Positions 54,444 to 63,688 of a stretch of DNA of 64,000 nucleotides are shown here, one piece after another (position 1 is the first letter of the stretch; each line of letters opens with the position of its first letter). Below the pieces are notes generated by a model, which did not search any database, was not told the origin of the DNA, and worked only from the letters and a program-made list of their open reading frames with translations. Both the position numbers and the translations under genes were made by a program. Source of the stretch: Sphingobacterium hotanense (GTDB lineage: Bacteria; Bacteroidota; Bacteroidia; Sphingobacteriales; Sphingobacteriaceae); the NCBI RefSeq assembly GCF_008274825.1, contig NZ_CP030848.1:3719618-3783617 (forward strand), read 5' to 3'.

Positions 54444-54989
54444 TTCATGACCCAATATTAACCCCTATCAAATCCCTTCTGAAGCGGCTTTGATAGGGGT
54501 TTGTATTGGGTTTACATTGGGTTTGAATAGTAGTTAGTAGTTAGTATTTAGACCTATGGCGGCAGTGGATTTTAGACATTTGAAATAAGACATTAGATTT
54601 TAGAAATATAGGACGCCGATTAGGCGCCTTTGATTTAAACAAGAAAGAATGATGTAAGGATTGAGATTGTCTTTGAACCAGGAAAGGAAGGATGTAAAGA
54701 TGGGCAGGATCTGGCGTATTGCCTTCGTTTGAGGCGGGAAAAGAAGAACGTAAGGATTGACAGGGCGCTTTGTCTTTGAACCAGGAAAGGAAGGATGTAA
54801 AGATTGACAGGATCCGGCGTATTGCCTTCGTTTGAAGCGGGAAAGGAAGAATGTAAGGATTGACAGGATGCTTTGTCTTTGAACCAGGAAAGGAAGGATG
54901 AAAGGATGGGCAGGATCCTGCTTATCTTAAAATCCTTCCTTTCCTGGTTCAGACAACTCTAATGTCTAAAATCTAATATCTGATATCTA
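54444..54989. repeat. Intergenic module 4 (D, B, A, T, C array, C', A')
   Basis: The most complete module. Hairpin D (54451-54510, CCCAATA/TATTGGG outside and AACCCCTATCAAA/TTTGATAGGGGTT inside) also serves as terminator for the receptor gene. Block B (54528-54558), A (54571-54602), hairpin T (54610-54627), a forward C array, then C' (54932-54950) and A' (54957-54989). GAACCAGGAAAGGAAGGAT at 54881-54899 is the exact complement of 54932-54950. The Maf stop codon TAG (54987-54989) is the first triplet of A'. Confidence 0.87.
54668..54915. repeat. 103-bp tandem repeat within module 4
   Basis: TGTCTTTGAACCAGG recurs at 54668, 54771 and 54874, exactly 103 bp apart: two full units and one partial. 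Each unit holds two C blocks of slightly different type (GGAAAGGAAGGATGTAAAGA and a GCGGGAAA variant). Confidence 0.9.
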
Positions 54990-55577
54990 ATAAAATACTC
55001 GCTTAAGTTCTTGCTGCAACCGTGCTGTTGGTAGTCCGATTACATTTTCGTAGGAGCCGATGATTTTATTAATCCCTACTCTACCGATCCATTCTTGGAT
55101 GCCGTAAGAACCGGCTTTATCCAATGGTTTAAAACGCTCGACGTAGTAGTCGATTTCTTCATCTGACAGATGATTTAACCAAACGGTTGTTTCTTCGACG
55201 AAGCTTACTTTTTGGTCTTGGTAGGCTAAGGCGACTGCTGTGTAAACACGATGTGATTTGCCAGCTAAGCGTTTAATTACGGCTTTTGCTTCTTCCAGAT
55301 CGGCAGGTTTTCCGAGTACATCGCCCTGCTCGTCTACAACAATGGTATCTGCGCAGATTAATAGCTTATCAAAGTAGCGCTGGCGATCAAATGCGCTAAG
55401 TTTCGTTTCGGCGATATACTTCACGATTTCTACGGCTGAAAGCGCTGGGTCGTAAGATTCATCTGTTTCTTTGACTTCAACTTCAAAAGCAATATCCATT
55501 GAAGCTAGCAACTCTTTTCGTCTAGGCGATTTCGACCCGAGGATGATCGAAATATTTTTCAACTTATGCTGGATCAT
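54987..55577 (-). CDS. maf: Maf-family nucleotide pyrophosphatase
   Basis: A 196-residue Maf protein that hydrolyses the alpha-beta bond of (modified) nucleoside triphosphates. The N-terminal signature is ILGSKSPRRKELL, and the catalytic Asp region is LICADTIVVDEQGDVLGKPADLEEA, with the AGSYGIQEW loop later. The ATG at 55577 overlaps the kdsC stop (TAATG), so the two genes are coupled; a start 33 bp further up would run deep into kdsC. The stop codon is the first triplet of an intergenic A' block. Confidence 0.95.
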   Translation of the reverse strand: MIQHKLKNISIILGSKSPRRKELLASMDIAFEVEVKETDESYDPALSAVEIVKYIAETKLSAFDRQRYFDKLLICADTIVVDEQGDVLGKPADLEEAKAVIKRLAGKSHRVYTAVALAYQDQKVSFVEETTVWLNHLSDEEIDYYVERFKPLDKAGSYGIQEWIGRVGINKIIGSYENVIGLPTARLQQELKRVFY

Positions 55578-56095
55578 TAAACGCTCTTTATATGAGTCTG
55601 TACGCCCCATTTTCCCTGTAGCTTTAATATCTTTTCTAAGATATCTCGCACAACACCTCGTCCACCTTTAAATGGCGACATATAGTGGGAGATGGTTTTG
55701 ATATCCTCTACGGCATCAACCGGGCATGCTGCGATACCAACGACCTGCATCACCTCGTAGTCTGGCATATCATCGCCAACATACATTAGCTGATCGGCGG
55801 TTAATTCATATTTAGTCAACAGCTCGTTCAGAACGTCCATCTTTTGGCTCACGCCTAAGTGTATTTCTTTGACACCGAGTCCTTGCAGACGCAATCGTAC
55901 GCCCTCCGATCTTCCGCCGGATATCACCCATAACATCAGGCCCATTTTCTCTGCTAATTGCATGGCATAACCATCCTTCACATAGAAGGTCCGTAACTGA
56001 TCGCCCGATTCATTGACTTGCAGGGTGCCATCGGTCAATACACCATCAACATCTAATACAACTGCCTTTATCTGTGTAAACTTCTGAAAGATCAT
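55577..56095 (-). CDS. kdsC: 3-deoxy-D-manno-octulosonate 8-phosphate phosphatase-like HAD hydrolase
   Basis: C0-type HAD phosphatase of 172 residues, acting in KDO synthesis for lipopolysaccharide. The motifs are VLDVDGVLTDG (nucleophile Asp), WVISGGRSEGV (motif II), QKMDVL with Lys and YVGDDMPDYEVM (motif IV). KdsC forms a tetramer and needs Mg. The gene is first in a kdsC-maf operon. Other KDO genes are not in the window. Confidence 0.94.
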   Translation of the reverse strand: MIFQKFTQIKAVVLDVDGVLTDGTLQVNESGDQLRTFYVKDGYAMQLAEKMGLMLWVISGGRSEGVRLRLQGLGVKEIHLGVSQKMDVLNELLTKYELTADQLMYVGDDMPDYEVMQVVGIAACPVDAVEDIKTISHYMSPFKGGRGVVRDILEKILKLQGKWGVQTHIKSV

Positions 56096-56244
56096 ATTTT
56101 TAAATTATCCCCAAAATTAGACAAACTTTAAGAGTTATTAATATGTAAGATTAATCAATTAATGCCAAAACTTTATTTGTTAAAACACATAAATCAGAGA
56201 ATTGTCAGAAAGTAGTTGCAGAGGAAACTTTTTTTTGGAAACGC

Positions 56245-56275
56245 TTTGCAGAATTAAATTCTTGCTTTACCTTTG
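56245..56275 (+). promoter_or_regulatory. Near-consensus promoter of the ncRNA candidate
   Basis: TTTG at 56245-56248 and TACCTTTG at 56268-56275, separated by exactly 19 bp: the full Bacteroidota -33/-7 consensus. It is the best promoter match in the window. Confidence 0.8.
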
Positions 56276-56280
56276 TATCA

Positions 56281-56388
56281 TAATTCGAAGGAATAGTAGA
56301 ATTATTAGTTAAAATTTGTCTTTTCATAATTTAGGTTTATAATTGGTTAGTATCAAACCCTGGCGCCCATCGTCAGGGTTTATTTTTT
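56281..56388 (+). ncRNA. Candidate small RNA of about 105 nt
   Basis: A compact transcription unit. The perfect promoter predicts a start near 56281, and a terminator hairpin (AAACCCTG 56355-56362 with CAGGGTTT 56374-56381, extra GCG/CGT pairs inside, then TTTTTT) ends it near 56388. No ATG-started frame exists between them. The body is AT-rich and could fold. It resembles the size of 6S-like or regulatory RNAs of Bacteroidota, but I cannot assign a family. The sequence from 56096 to 56240 shows no other feature. Confidence 0.6.
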
Positions 56389-56517
56389 AGAGAAAATCTA
56401 TCTAATCAAAACTATTTTCAGTGAAAAATGGGCGATAAGCGTCCAGAAGTGAAATCCCTTAAATTCGTCAAATCACCGTTAGATCGCTTCATGCAGATCG
56501 GTTTCAAAGTGCGTCAT

Positions 56518-56564
56518 AAACAACAAGGGCTGTATCATCTTATCATGTACAGCCCTTGTTGTTT
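56518..56564. terminator. Hairpin downstream of floA
   Basis: A perfect 17-bp stem, AAACAACAAGGGCTGTA (56518-56534) with its complement at 56548-56564, loop of 13. It lies just beyond the floA stop and probably ends its transcript. The T runs at the ends are short, so efficiency is uncertain. Confidence 0.75.
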
Positions 56565-56586
56565 ATTTCAACTAATCCGTTGATTA

Positions 56587-57564
56587 CTATTTTTTCTCTG
56601 GTCCGTTTGGTTTAGCGATTGAAGTTCTCATATCGGTATCTGCTTGGATATTCTGCATTTTATAATAATCCATAATACCTAGATTACCATTTCTAAATGC
56701 CTCTGCTAAAGCCATTGGTACTTGAGATTCGGCTTCAATTACTTTTGCCTTCGCTTCTTGTGCTTTCGCGCGCATCTCTTGCTCAGTTGCTACGGCCATC
56801 GCGCGACGCTCTTCTGCTCTTGCATTGGCTACCTTTAGATCGGCTTCCGCTTGGTCTGTTTGTAACTTCGCTCCTACGTTTTCACCGATATCGATATCTG
56901 CGATATCAATAGAAAGGATTTCAAAGGCTGTTCCCGAGTCTAGTCCTTTTGATAGTACCGTTTTTGAGATTCTATCGGGATTCTCCAATACTTCTTTATG
57001 ATTGCTAGAAGAACCGATCGTCGTAACGATCCCTTCACCAACACGCGCTAGGATTGTTTCTTCACCGGCACCACCAACTAATTGGTTGATGTTTGCACGA
57101 ACCGTCACCCGCGCTTTTGCGATTAGTTGAATACCGTCCTTTGCTACGGCAGCCACCGGAGGTGTATTAATTACCTGCGGATTTACAGAGAGCTGTACCG
57201 CATCAAACACGTCACGACCTGCTAAGTCAATAGCAGTTGCTAGTTTAAAATCGAGCGGGATATTAGCTTTGTCAGCAGAGATCAGTGCTTTGATTACTTT
57301 ATTTACATTCCCACCCGCTAAGTAGTGCGTTTCTATTTCATTAGAACTAATCTTTAAACCTGCTTTGGTAGAAGTGATCATGGCATTGGTGACCAATGCT
57401 GGCGACACTTTCCTTAGGCGCATCAATACAAGATTCAGTAAACTGATCTTAACATTGGACAGCTGTGCTGTAAACCACAGATTGACAGGAAGTAGATAAA
57501 GTAGGAAGAATATGGCGATTACCGCTCCGATAATAATGAGTACGAGTTGAATTGCTGGATCCAT
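56587..57564 (-). CDS. floA: Flotillin-like protein FloA
   Basis: A 325-residue flotillin-like membrane protein (UPF0365/YqfA). An N-terminal hairpin-type hydrophobic segment (about 5-30) is followed by a SPFH-like domain (about 45-215) and a coiled coil rich in Ala and Glu (about 230-300, [10 protein letters not shown] before it). Flotillins organise ordered membrane regions in bacteria. It is a single gene; the upstream minus-strand TATCTTTA may be its -7 box. Confidence 0.95.
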   Translation of the reverse strand: MDPAIQLVLIIIGAVIAIFFLLYLLPVNLWFTAQLSNVKISLLNLVLMRLRKVSPALVTNAMITSTKAGLKISSNEIETHYLAGGNVNKVIKALISADKANIPLDFKLATAIDLAGRDVFDAVQLSVNPQVINTPPVAAVAKDGIQLIAKARVTVRANINQLVGGAGEETILARVGEGIVTTIGSSSNHKEVLENPDRISKTVLSKGLDSGTAFEILSIDIADIDIGENVGAKLQTDQAEADLKVANARAEERRAMAVATEQEMRAKAQEAKAKVIEAESQVPMALAEAFRNGNLGIMDYYKMQNIQADTDMRTSIAKPNGPEKK

Positions 57565-57701
57565 TTAATTGTCGATTAATAAAAGTTTCAATTTACTAAA
57601 GATATAAATTTTATTTAGAAGAGTCGGTCGTTATTTCAGTTTTTCGCGGTTTAATGCAAGTTTATTCGCTATATTTAATTCTTATATCATGATTTTAGAT
57701 A

Positions 57702-58829
57702 ATGTATTTAAAGGAAGTGGTAAATGCCGCTGATTCAAAACAATTCCTTGAATTGCCGGCCATAATAAACCGAGCTAACCGAAATTATATTCACCCGCTG
57801 AACAGCGATATCGAGTCGGTCTTTGACCGATCGAAGAACTCATATTTTGAGAAGGGTGACCTCATGCGCTGGAATCTTTATGATGTTAAGGACGAGGTTA
57901 TCGGACGGATTGCCGCATTTTATCATTTCGATGATAAACTTGGAGAGAACCAAGGTGGATTCGGCTTTTTTGAATGTATCAACCAACAAGAAGCTGCAAA
58001 CTTACTGTTCGATCAGGCAAAGAGCTGGCTTCAAGAGCATGGCTTGAAACAAATGGACGGTCCCATTAATTTTGGCACACGCGATCAATGGTGGGGTTTG
58101 CTGATTGCTGGATTCTACCCGCCGGTTTATGGCATGTTCTACCATCCCCCCTACTATCAATCGCTGTTTCGACAATATTCTTTCGAAGCCCTATTTGAAC
58201 AATATACTTATCGCCGGAAAATATCGGTAGCATTCAGTCCCGCCGTCCTACATCGGGCGAGTAGGATTCAACAAGATCCGAACTATCGCTTCGAAGACAT
58301 CAGTAAACTTTCCGAAAAGGAAATAATTACTTCTTTTATGGAAGTTTATAATGCCGCATGGAAAGATTTTGATGGTGTTAATGCACTGAGCAGAGCCGAA
58401 GTAGCGCAATTAATTGCACATATGCGTCCAGCGATGGACAAGAAAATAATTTGGTTTTCTTACTTTAAACAACAACCGATAGGCTTTTTCATCAATTTGC
58501 CAGACCTAAACCAGCTGTTAGTGAAATTTTTACGTAACGGAAGTTTAAACATTTGCCAAAAAATTCGATTTTTGTACCGAAAAACAACAAGAAAGTGTAC
58601 AACAATGGTAGGGATGGTTTTTGGAATTCATCCGGACTACCAAGGGAGAGGTGTCGAAAGCGCCTTCATAGTGAATTTTGCAAATTCCGTTTCTCAATTG
58701 CGTCCCCCGACATATCAGGAGATACAAATGAACTGGATTGGGAGCTTCAACAGAAAAATGATTGCCGTTGTCGAGTCCATCGGAGCAGAACGCTATAAAA
58801 CACATTGTACGTATCGATTAACATTTTAA
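57702..58829 (+). CDS. GNAT-like acyltransferase-fold protein of unknown function
   Basis: A 375-residue cytosolic protein. The C-terminal part (about 265-370, with MVGMVFGIHPDYQGRGVESA) has the acetyl-CoA binding loop form of GNAT proteins, and the N-terminal half (VIGRIAAFYHFDDKLGENQGGFGFFEC) looks like a second GNAT-like unit. Substrate not known. The hybrid kinase gene starts 10 bp after its stop, so it probably belongs to the same transcript. Confidence 0.78.
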   Translation: MYLKEVVNAADSKQFLELPAIINRANRNYIHPLNSDIESVFDRSKNSYFEKGDLMRWNLYDVKDEVIGRIAAFYHFDDKLGENQGGFGFFECINQQEAANLLFDQAKSWLQEHGLKQMDGPINFGTRDQWWGLLIAGFYPPVYGMFYHPPYYQSLFRQYSFEALFEQYTYRRKISVAFSPAVLHRASRIQQDPNYRFEDISKLSEKEIITSFMEVYNAAWKDFDGVNALSRAEVAQLIAHMRPAMDKKIIWFSYFKQQPIGFFINLPDLNQLLVKFLRNGSLNICQKIRFLYRKTTRKCTTMVGMVFGIHPDYQGRGVESAFIVNFANSVSQLRPPTYQEIQMNWIGSFNRKMIAVVESIGAERYKTHCTYRLTF

Positions 58830-58839
58830 CAAGGATATT

Positions 58840-61800
58840 ATGTCATTAGACATGTTCAAACTCAAGTCAGCGCGATTACAGGCTATGGTAAGCATCATAG
58901 TGGCGACTTTGGTCATCATATTCTCTTACTGGTATTTTACTGCCAAGCAGAAGGAATATACCGGTGCGATGAAGGAATATATGGATTTAGCGCAGGAGAA
59001 ATTCTATTTGATCCAGGATTGGGAGGTAGAAATTCAGCAGATTTCTAAATTCAATTCCTTGGAACATAATGTAGACGCTTATTCCAGAGAGCGTGCGCGT
59101 ACGAATATTAATGCAACCATCAGCAAGCTGGCATCGACGAACGTTTTAATCGACACTGTTCCGCACAGTATAGCGAAGATTCAAGCAGTCAGCGATAGCA
59201 TTCTGAGCCGAAGCGCTATGAAATCCAGCAACAGCTTAAACACGATTTCTAATAACCTGTCTGATGAGCAGGATATGATATCGGCGGCGAGCAACATGAT
59301 GACCAATGAGATTATCGCGAAGCGTGCTACAAAGACCGAACAAAAGCTAAAGTTTTTAGAAACTACGCGTTCGATTACGCTAGCACTAGGAATTGTCTCC
59401 TTGTTGGTTATCCTATATGTTATCTATCAGATCATGAAGCTTTCGGTTTATTTGACAAAAACGTCGGAAGCAGAGCGTAAGCTCAACGATGAGTTTCAAC
59501 GTACGACAGATAAACTGGAGGAACTAAACTGGGTTTTGCAGAATTCGGCAAAAGTCTACAATATTGTCAATGGCAACCTTTCAGAACACCAAATCGCCAA
59601 GAATGCTTTATCCATTGTCCGAGATGTATTGGAGGGACATGCTGCTGCGATTTATATTCGAAAAATTGATTCGTACGAGCTGACTTTAAAGGACTCTTAT
59701 GGATTAGATTCCAAACAGCTTTTGAGCAACATATTGATTGGTGAAGGAATCGTCGGCCATGTTGCCGAGTCAAAACTGCCAAAGGTATTCGATATCACTG
59801 AGCTCAATCAAGTTAAATTGAGTTCAGGGATTGTTTCGGCACTTCCTGCAAAAGTTATTATCTTCCCTATCGTGTTCGAAGAATACTGTATTGGCGTACT
59901 TGAAGTTTTTGGTTCCTTCAGCAAGGAACGTGAAGAGAATATCTTAAATTTCCTTACGCGCGCCGGTCGCGCAATTGGTTCTGCGATCAAATCCAGACAA
60001 GATCAGAGTCTAGTAGAAGATCTATTGGCTGAAACGCAACATCAGACCGAAGAGTTGGAAGCGCAGCAAGAGGAACTACGCATCACCAATGAGGAGCTTG
60101 TTTATAAGACGAATTTGTTAGAAGCCTCGGAAGAGGAACTGCGGGTACAGCAAGAGGAACTTTCGCAAGCGAATAAAGAACTTAACCAAAAGGCGGCAGA
60201 ACTGGAGAAACGCAACGTGGATTTGAAAGATGCGCAGCAAGTTGTCGAGCAGAAAATTACCGAGGTAGAGCAAGCCAGCAAATATAAATCGGAGTTCATG
60301 GCTAATATGAGCCATGAGCTAAGAACGCCATTGAACAGTATATTGATTTTGGCGAAGTTACTTCAGGACAATAAACAAAAGAATCTATCGGAAGATCAGA
60401 TCAAATATTCATCCGTTATCTATAATGCCGGCTCGGATTTATTGCAATTGATCAATGAGCTGCTCGATTTGGCTAAGATTGAATCAGGTAAAGTTGAATT
60501 AAATAACGAAGTCATTCCGGTTGCAGGATTTGCCCATAATATCGAATCATTGTTTAAAGAAATTGCGGATGATAAGAAGATTGACTTTAAAGTGGATATC
60601 TCCGAGGCTCCTGCAGAATTCGTTTCCGACGAATATCGTTTAGAGCAGGTGACAAAGAACTTTCTTTCTAACGCATTCAAGTTTACGGAGCGGAATGGAC
60701 AGGTCAGCTTGAAGATTAGCTTGAATCAGAATAATCTTAATTTCGCCGTTACCGACTCGGGCATTGGTATTTCGGCAGAAAAACAGACGTTGATTTTTGA
60801 AGCCTTCCGACAGGAAGATGGCTCTACGAGTCGTAAATATGGCGGAACCGGTTTGGGATTATCCATCTCCAAGGAAATAGCTTCCCTATTAGGTGGGCGC
60901 ATTGTTCTTGAAAGCGAACCAAGTGTTGGAAGTAAGTTCACACTGATCATCCCTTATGTCGCACCTTCTGCCCTATCGCTAGACGAATCGCCAAAAACTC
61001 AAGAGGAACAAGCGCCTGTAAGAGAGATCGAGAAGCCGAAGGCACATATCACCCCTAAACCAGCCGAAGAAAAACCAATGAACAATGCTGAAGTTGCTGG
61101 CGAAAAGGCTATTCTGATCATTGAAGATGATATTAATTTTTCCGAGATATTAAAAAGCTTCGCAGAGGGATACGGTTTTACGGCCCTTCAAGCTTATGAT
61201 GGGGAAACCGGTATTCAACTAGCGAAGTCGAAGCTTCCGGACGCCATTATCCTCGATGTGATGCTTCCGATTGCCGACGGCTGGGAAGTATTGCGCACGC
61301 TAAAAAATGCGGAGGAGACGAAGCATATCCCTATTCATATGATGTCGGCAGCAAGTTTTGATAAAAAAGAGTTCTTAGAAGATGGAGCAATCGGGTTTAT
61401 GTCTAAACCTGTAAGCGAAGCAAGTATAGAATCCGCATTTGAGAACATCAATTTGAACTTGAACAAAGGCGTGAAGAAAATTTTGCTGATCGAGGATCAA
61501 GAGTTCCAAAGTGATTTAATCAAGAAAGCTTTTGCAGAACAGCAGATCAATGTGATCCAAGCATTCACCGTAGAATCGGGACTAAAGAAATTAGAACAGG
61601 AAGGAAACTTCGATTGTATAATACTTGACATCAAGCTTCCTGACGGTAGTGGATTAGAGATGCTCGACAAGATTAAATCGGATAAAAAATACGAGAAGCT
61701 TCCGGTGATCATCAATACAGCATACGATCTATCGACCGAACAAACGGAGCGCATTATGCGCCACACCCAATCCATGGTTCTGAAATCGAGCAAATCGAAC

Positions 61801-62289
61801 ACCCGTTTAACGGATGAGGTGAATTTGTTCCTGAACAAGTTGACAGAGCCGACGTATAATCCTGTCAAGAATCTAGATAAGATTGCCAATAAGGAAAATT
61901 ACGGAACCAGTAATTTGGACGGTAAGTGTGTGTTGATTGCGGATGATGATATGCGGAATGTTTTTGCATTGACTTCATCGCTGCAGGAATACAATATGCA
62001 AATTGAGATTGCTAATAATGGTCGCGAAGCTGTGGAGATGGTCAATGACCCTGCAAACCATATTGATATTGTGCTCATGGACATCATGATGCCTGAGATG
62101 GATGGCTATGAGGCTATACAGTTAATACGTAAAGAGAAAAAGAATAATAATCTACCGATTATAGCCGTTACAGCGAAGGCAATGAAGGGAGATAGAGAGA
62201 AGTCTATCGATTTGGGGGCTAGTGATTACGTAAGCAAACCAATCGATATCGACAAGTTGGTATCATTAATGCAAGTATGGCTAAGTTAG
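58840..62289 (+). CDS. Hybrid sensor histidine kinase with GAF and three receiver domains
   Basis: An 1,149-residue signalling protein. Two membrane helices (about 15-36 and 178-200) enclose a helical extracytoplasmic sensor of about 140 residues. Then come a GAF domain (about 240-385), a long coiled coil (390-480), HisKA with phospho-His H492 (ANMSHELRTPLNS), HATPase (about 590-710, GTGLGLSIS), and three receivers with phospho-Asp D806, D930 and D1081. The last receiver is the most canonical (LMDIMMPEMDG). The stop overlaps cheR by 13 bp. Confidence 0.95.
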   Translation: MSLDMFKLKSARLQAMVSIIVATLVIIFSYWYFTAKQKEYTGAMKEYMDLAQEKFYLIQDWEVEIQQISKFNSLEHNVDAYSRERARTNINATISKLASTNVLIDTVPHSIAKIQAVSDSILSRSAMKSSNSLNTISNNLSDEQDMISAASNMMTNEIIAKRATKTEQKLKFLETTRSITLALGIVSLLVILYVIYQIMKLSVYLTKTSEAERKLNDEFQRTTDKLEELNWVLQNSAKVYNIVNGNLSEHQIAKNALSIVRDVLEGHAAAIYIRKIDSYELTLKDSYGLDSKQLLSNILIGEGIVGHVAESKLPKVFDITELNQVKLSSGIVSALPAKVIIFPIVFEEYCIGVLEVFGSFSKEREENILNFLTRAGRAIGSAIKSRQDQSLVEDLLAETQHQTEELEAQQEELRITNEELVYKTNLLEASEEELRVQQEELSQANKELNQKAAELEKRNVDLKDAQQVVEQKITEVEQASKYKSEFMANMSHELRTPLNSILILAKLLQDNKQKNLSEDQIKYSSVIYNAGSDLLQLINELLDLAKIESGKVELNNEVIPVAGFAHNIESLFKEIADDKKIDFKVDISEAPAEFVSDEYRLEQVTKNFLSNAFKFTERNGQVSLKISLNQNNLNFAVTDSGIGISAEKQTLIFEAFRQEDGSTSRKYGGTGLGLSISKEIASLLGGRIVLESEPSVGSKFTLIIPYVAPSALSLDESPKTQEEQAPVREIEKPKAHITPKPAEEKPMNNAEVAGEKAILIIEDDINFSEILKSFAEGYGFTALQAYDGETGIQLAKSKLPDAIILDVMLPIADGWEVLRTLKNAEETKHIPIHMMSAASFDKKEFLEDGAIGFMSKPVSEASIESAFENINLNLNKGVKKILLIEDQEFQSDLIKKAFAEQQINVIQAFTVESGLKKLEQEGNFDCIILDIKLPDGSGLEMLDKIKSDKKYEKLPVIINTAYDLSTEQTERIMRHTQSMVLKSSKSNTRLTDEVNLFLNKLTEPTYNPVKNLDKIANKENYGTSNLDGKCVLIADDDMRNVFALTSSLQEYNMQIEIANNGREAVEMVNDPANHIDIVLMDIMMPEMDGYEAIQLIRKEKKNNNLPIIAVTAKAMKGDREKSIDLGASDYVSKPIDIDKLVSLMQVWLS

Positions 62290-63110
62290 AGGATTCTTAC
62301 GAATTGAGTTTTACAGAAATCGAAGATCTGATTTTTCTATTGAAGAATATTTCCGATTTTGACCTTTCTGGCTATACTCGTTCGTCGTTGAAGCGCAGAA
62401 TTCAACGGATTATGGGTTTAGAGCAGATGGACATCGTCGACCTCAAGAACGCCTTGGTCAATGTACCAGGCTTTCAGACATATTTTGTTGAGGAAGTGAC
62501 AGTCAACGTGACGGAGATGTTCCGTGATCCGGGTTTTTATAATAAGCTGGTTAACGACATTATCCCCTATTTATCAACCTTTCCAAGAATTAAGATTTGG
62601 AGTGCCGGATGTTCTACAGGCGAAGAGGTTTATTCCCTCGCCATCCTGCTAAAAGAACATGGACTTAGCGATCGCTCTTTTATCTATGGAACGGATATCA
62701 ACAGTAAGGTATTAGATATTGCGAAAAAAGGAATCTACCCGTTGAAGAAGTTCAAAGAATATACCGAGAATTTCAATGCCTTCGATTCCAAAGAGCATTT
62801 TGCGTCCTATTATACCGCACGTTACGATGCGGCTATCATCAATCATGATTTAAGACAGAATATTTTATTTTCTACACATAATTTGGCAACGGATCAAGTT
62901 TTTAATGAATTTCATTTGATAACCTGTCGAAATGTATTGATTTATTTTGATTTGAAGCTTCAAGAGCGGGTCATGAATCTGTTCTACGAATCTCTTGCGC
63001 TATTTGGCTTTTTATGCTTGGGTACTAAGGAAACCTTGTTGCGCCATGAGGTCATGAAGAATTTCAAAGTGGTAGACAAGGAATATAATATCTACCAAAA
63101 GATTAAATAA
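62277..63110 (+). CDS. cheR: CheR-type protein methyltransferase
   Basis: A 277-residue SAM-dependent methyltransferase with an N-terminal helical domain and the catalytic domain motif IWSAGCSTGEEVYSLAIL, with ITCRNVLIYF further on. CheR usually methylates chemoreceptor Glu residues, but no receptor gene is seen here, so the target may be the coiled coil of the hybrid kinase. It overlaps that gene by 13 bp and abuts cheB. Confidence 0.94.
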   Translation: MAKLEDSYELSFTEIEDLIFLLKNISDFDLSGYTRSSLKRRIQRIMGLEQMDIVDLKNALVNVPGFQTYFVEEVTVNVTEMFRDPGFYNKLVNDIIPYLSTFPRIKIWSAGCSTGEEVYSLAILLKEHGLSDRSFIYGTDINSKVLDIAKKGIYPLKKFKEYTENFNAFDSKEHFASYYTARYDAAIINHDLRQNILFSTHNLATDQVFNEFHLITCRNVLIYFDLKLQERVMNLFYESLALFGFLCLGTKETLLRHEVMKNFKVVDKEYNIYQKIK

Positions 63111-63680
63111 ATGGAAGAATTGGCAAAAAATATCATTGTGGTTGGTGGGTCCGCGGGGGCTTATGAAGTCATCGTGGATATTTTAGATCACCTTCCGGCA
63201 TACTTTTCTGCGGCGATCGTAGTGGTTTTACATCGTAATTCTAAATATGAAACGAAAGTAGAGTCAAGTTTATCGCGACGCCTGAACAGGAAGGTCACTT
63301 CCGTGAAAGACAAGTTGCCCATTCTGGCCGACAACATTTACTTCGCACCTCCGGGTTATCATTTAATGGTAGAGCCAGACCATCGATTTTCGTTAGATAT
63401 TTCGGAACCTGTTCAGTTCTCAAGACCATCTATCGACGTATTCTTTGAGTCTGTCGCTGACGTGTACAAAACAAACACGACGGCATTTTTGTTGTCAGGA
63501 GCAAATACTGACGGAGCGAACGGTTTGAAACGCTTGGCTGAGCTGGGTGCAACCTGTTATGTGCAATCGCCCGAAGAGGCGAAAATCGATACGATGCCGA
63601 AAAGCGGTCAGAAAGTATCAAAAAATGTTACAACACTTACTAATGCTAAAATAATTACCTATTTTAGCCTATTAACATAA
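63111..63680 (+). CDS. cheB: CheB-type methylesterase without receiver
   Basis: A 189-residue CheB catalytic domain: Ser in VVGGSAGAYE, His in VVLHRNSK and Asp in SGANTDGANGL. The N-terminal receiver of normal CheB is missing, so its activity may be controlled through the adjacent kinase or regulator. The ATG follows the cheR stop directly. Confidence 0.93.
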   Translation: MEELAKNIIVVGGSAGAYEVIVDILDHLPAYFSAAIVVVLHRNSKYETKVESSLSRRLNRKVTSVKDKLPILADNIYFAPPGYHLMVEPDHRFSLDISEPVQFSRPSIDVFFESVADVYKTNTTAFLLSGANTDGANGLKRLAELGATCYVQSPEEAKIDTMPKSGQKVSKNVTTLTNAKIITYFSLLT

Positions 63681-63688
63681 TTGCTAAA

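Noticed and set aside
56428..56583. A 51-codon plus-strand frame in the kdsC-floA gap
   Set aside because: It reads through both arms of the 17-bp hairpin at 56518-56564, has no clear promoter or ribosome site, and its product looks random, so it is more likely open by chance.
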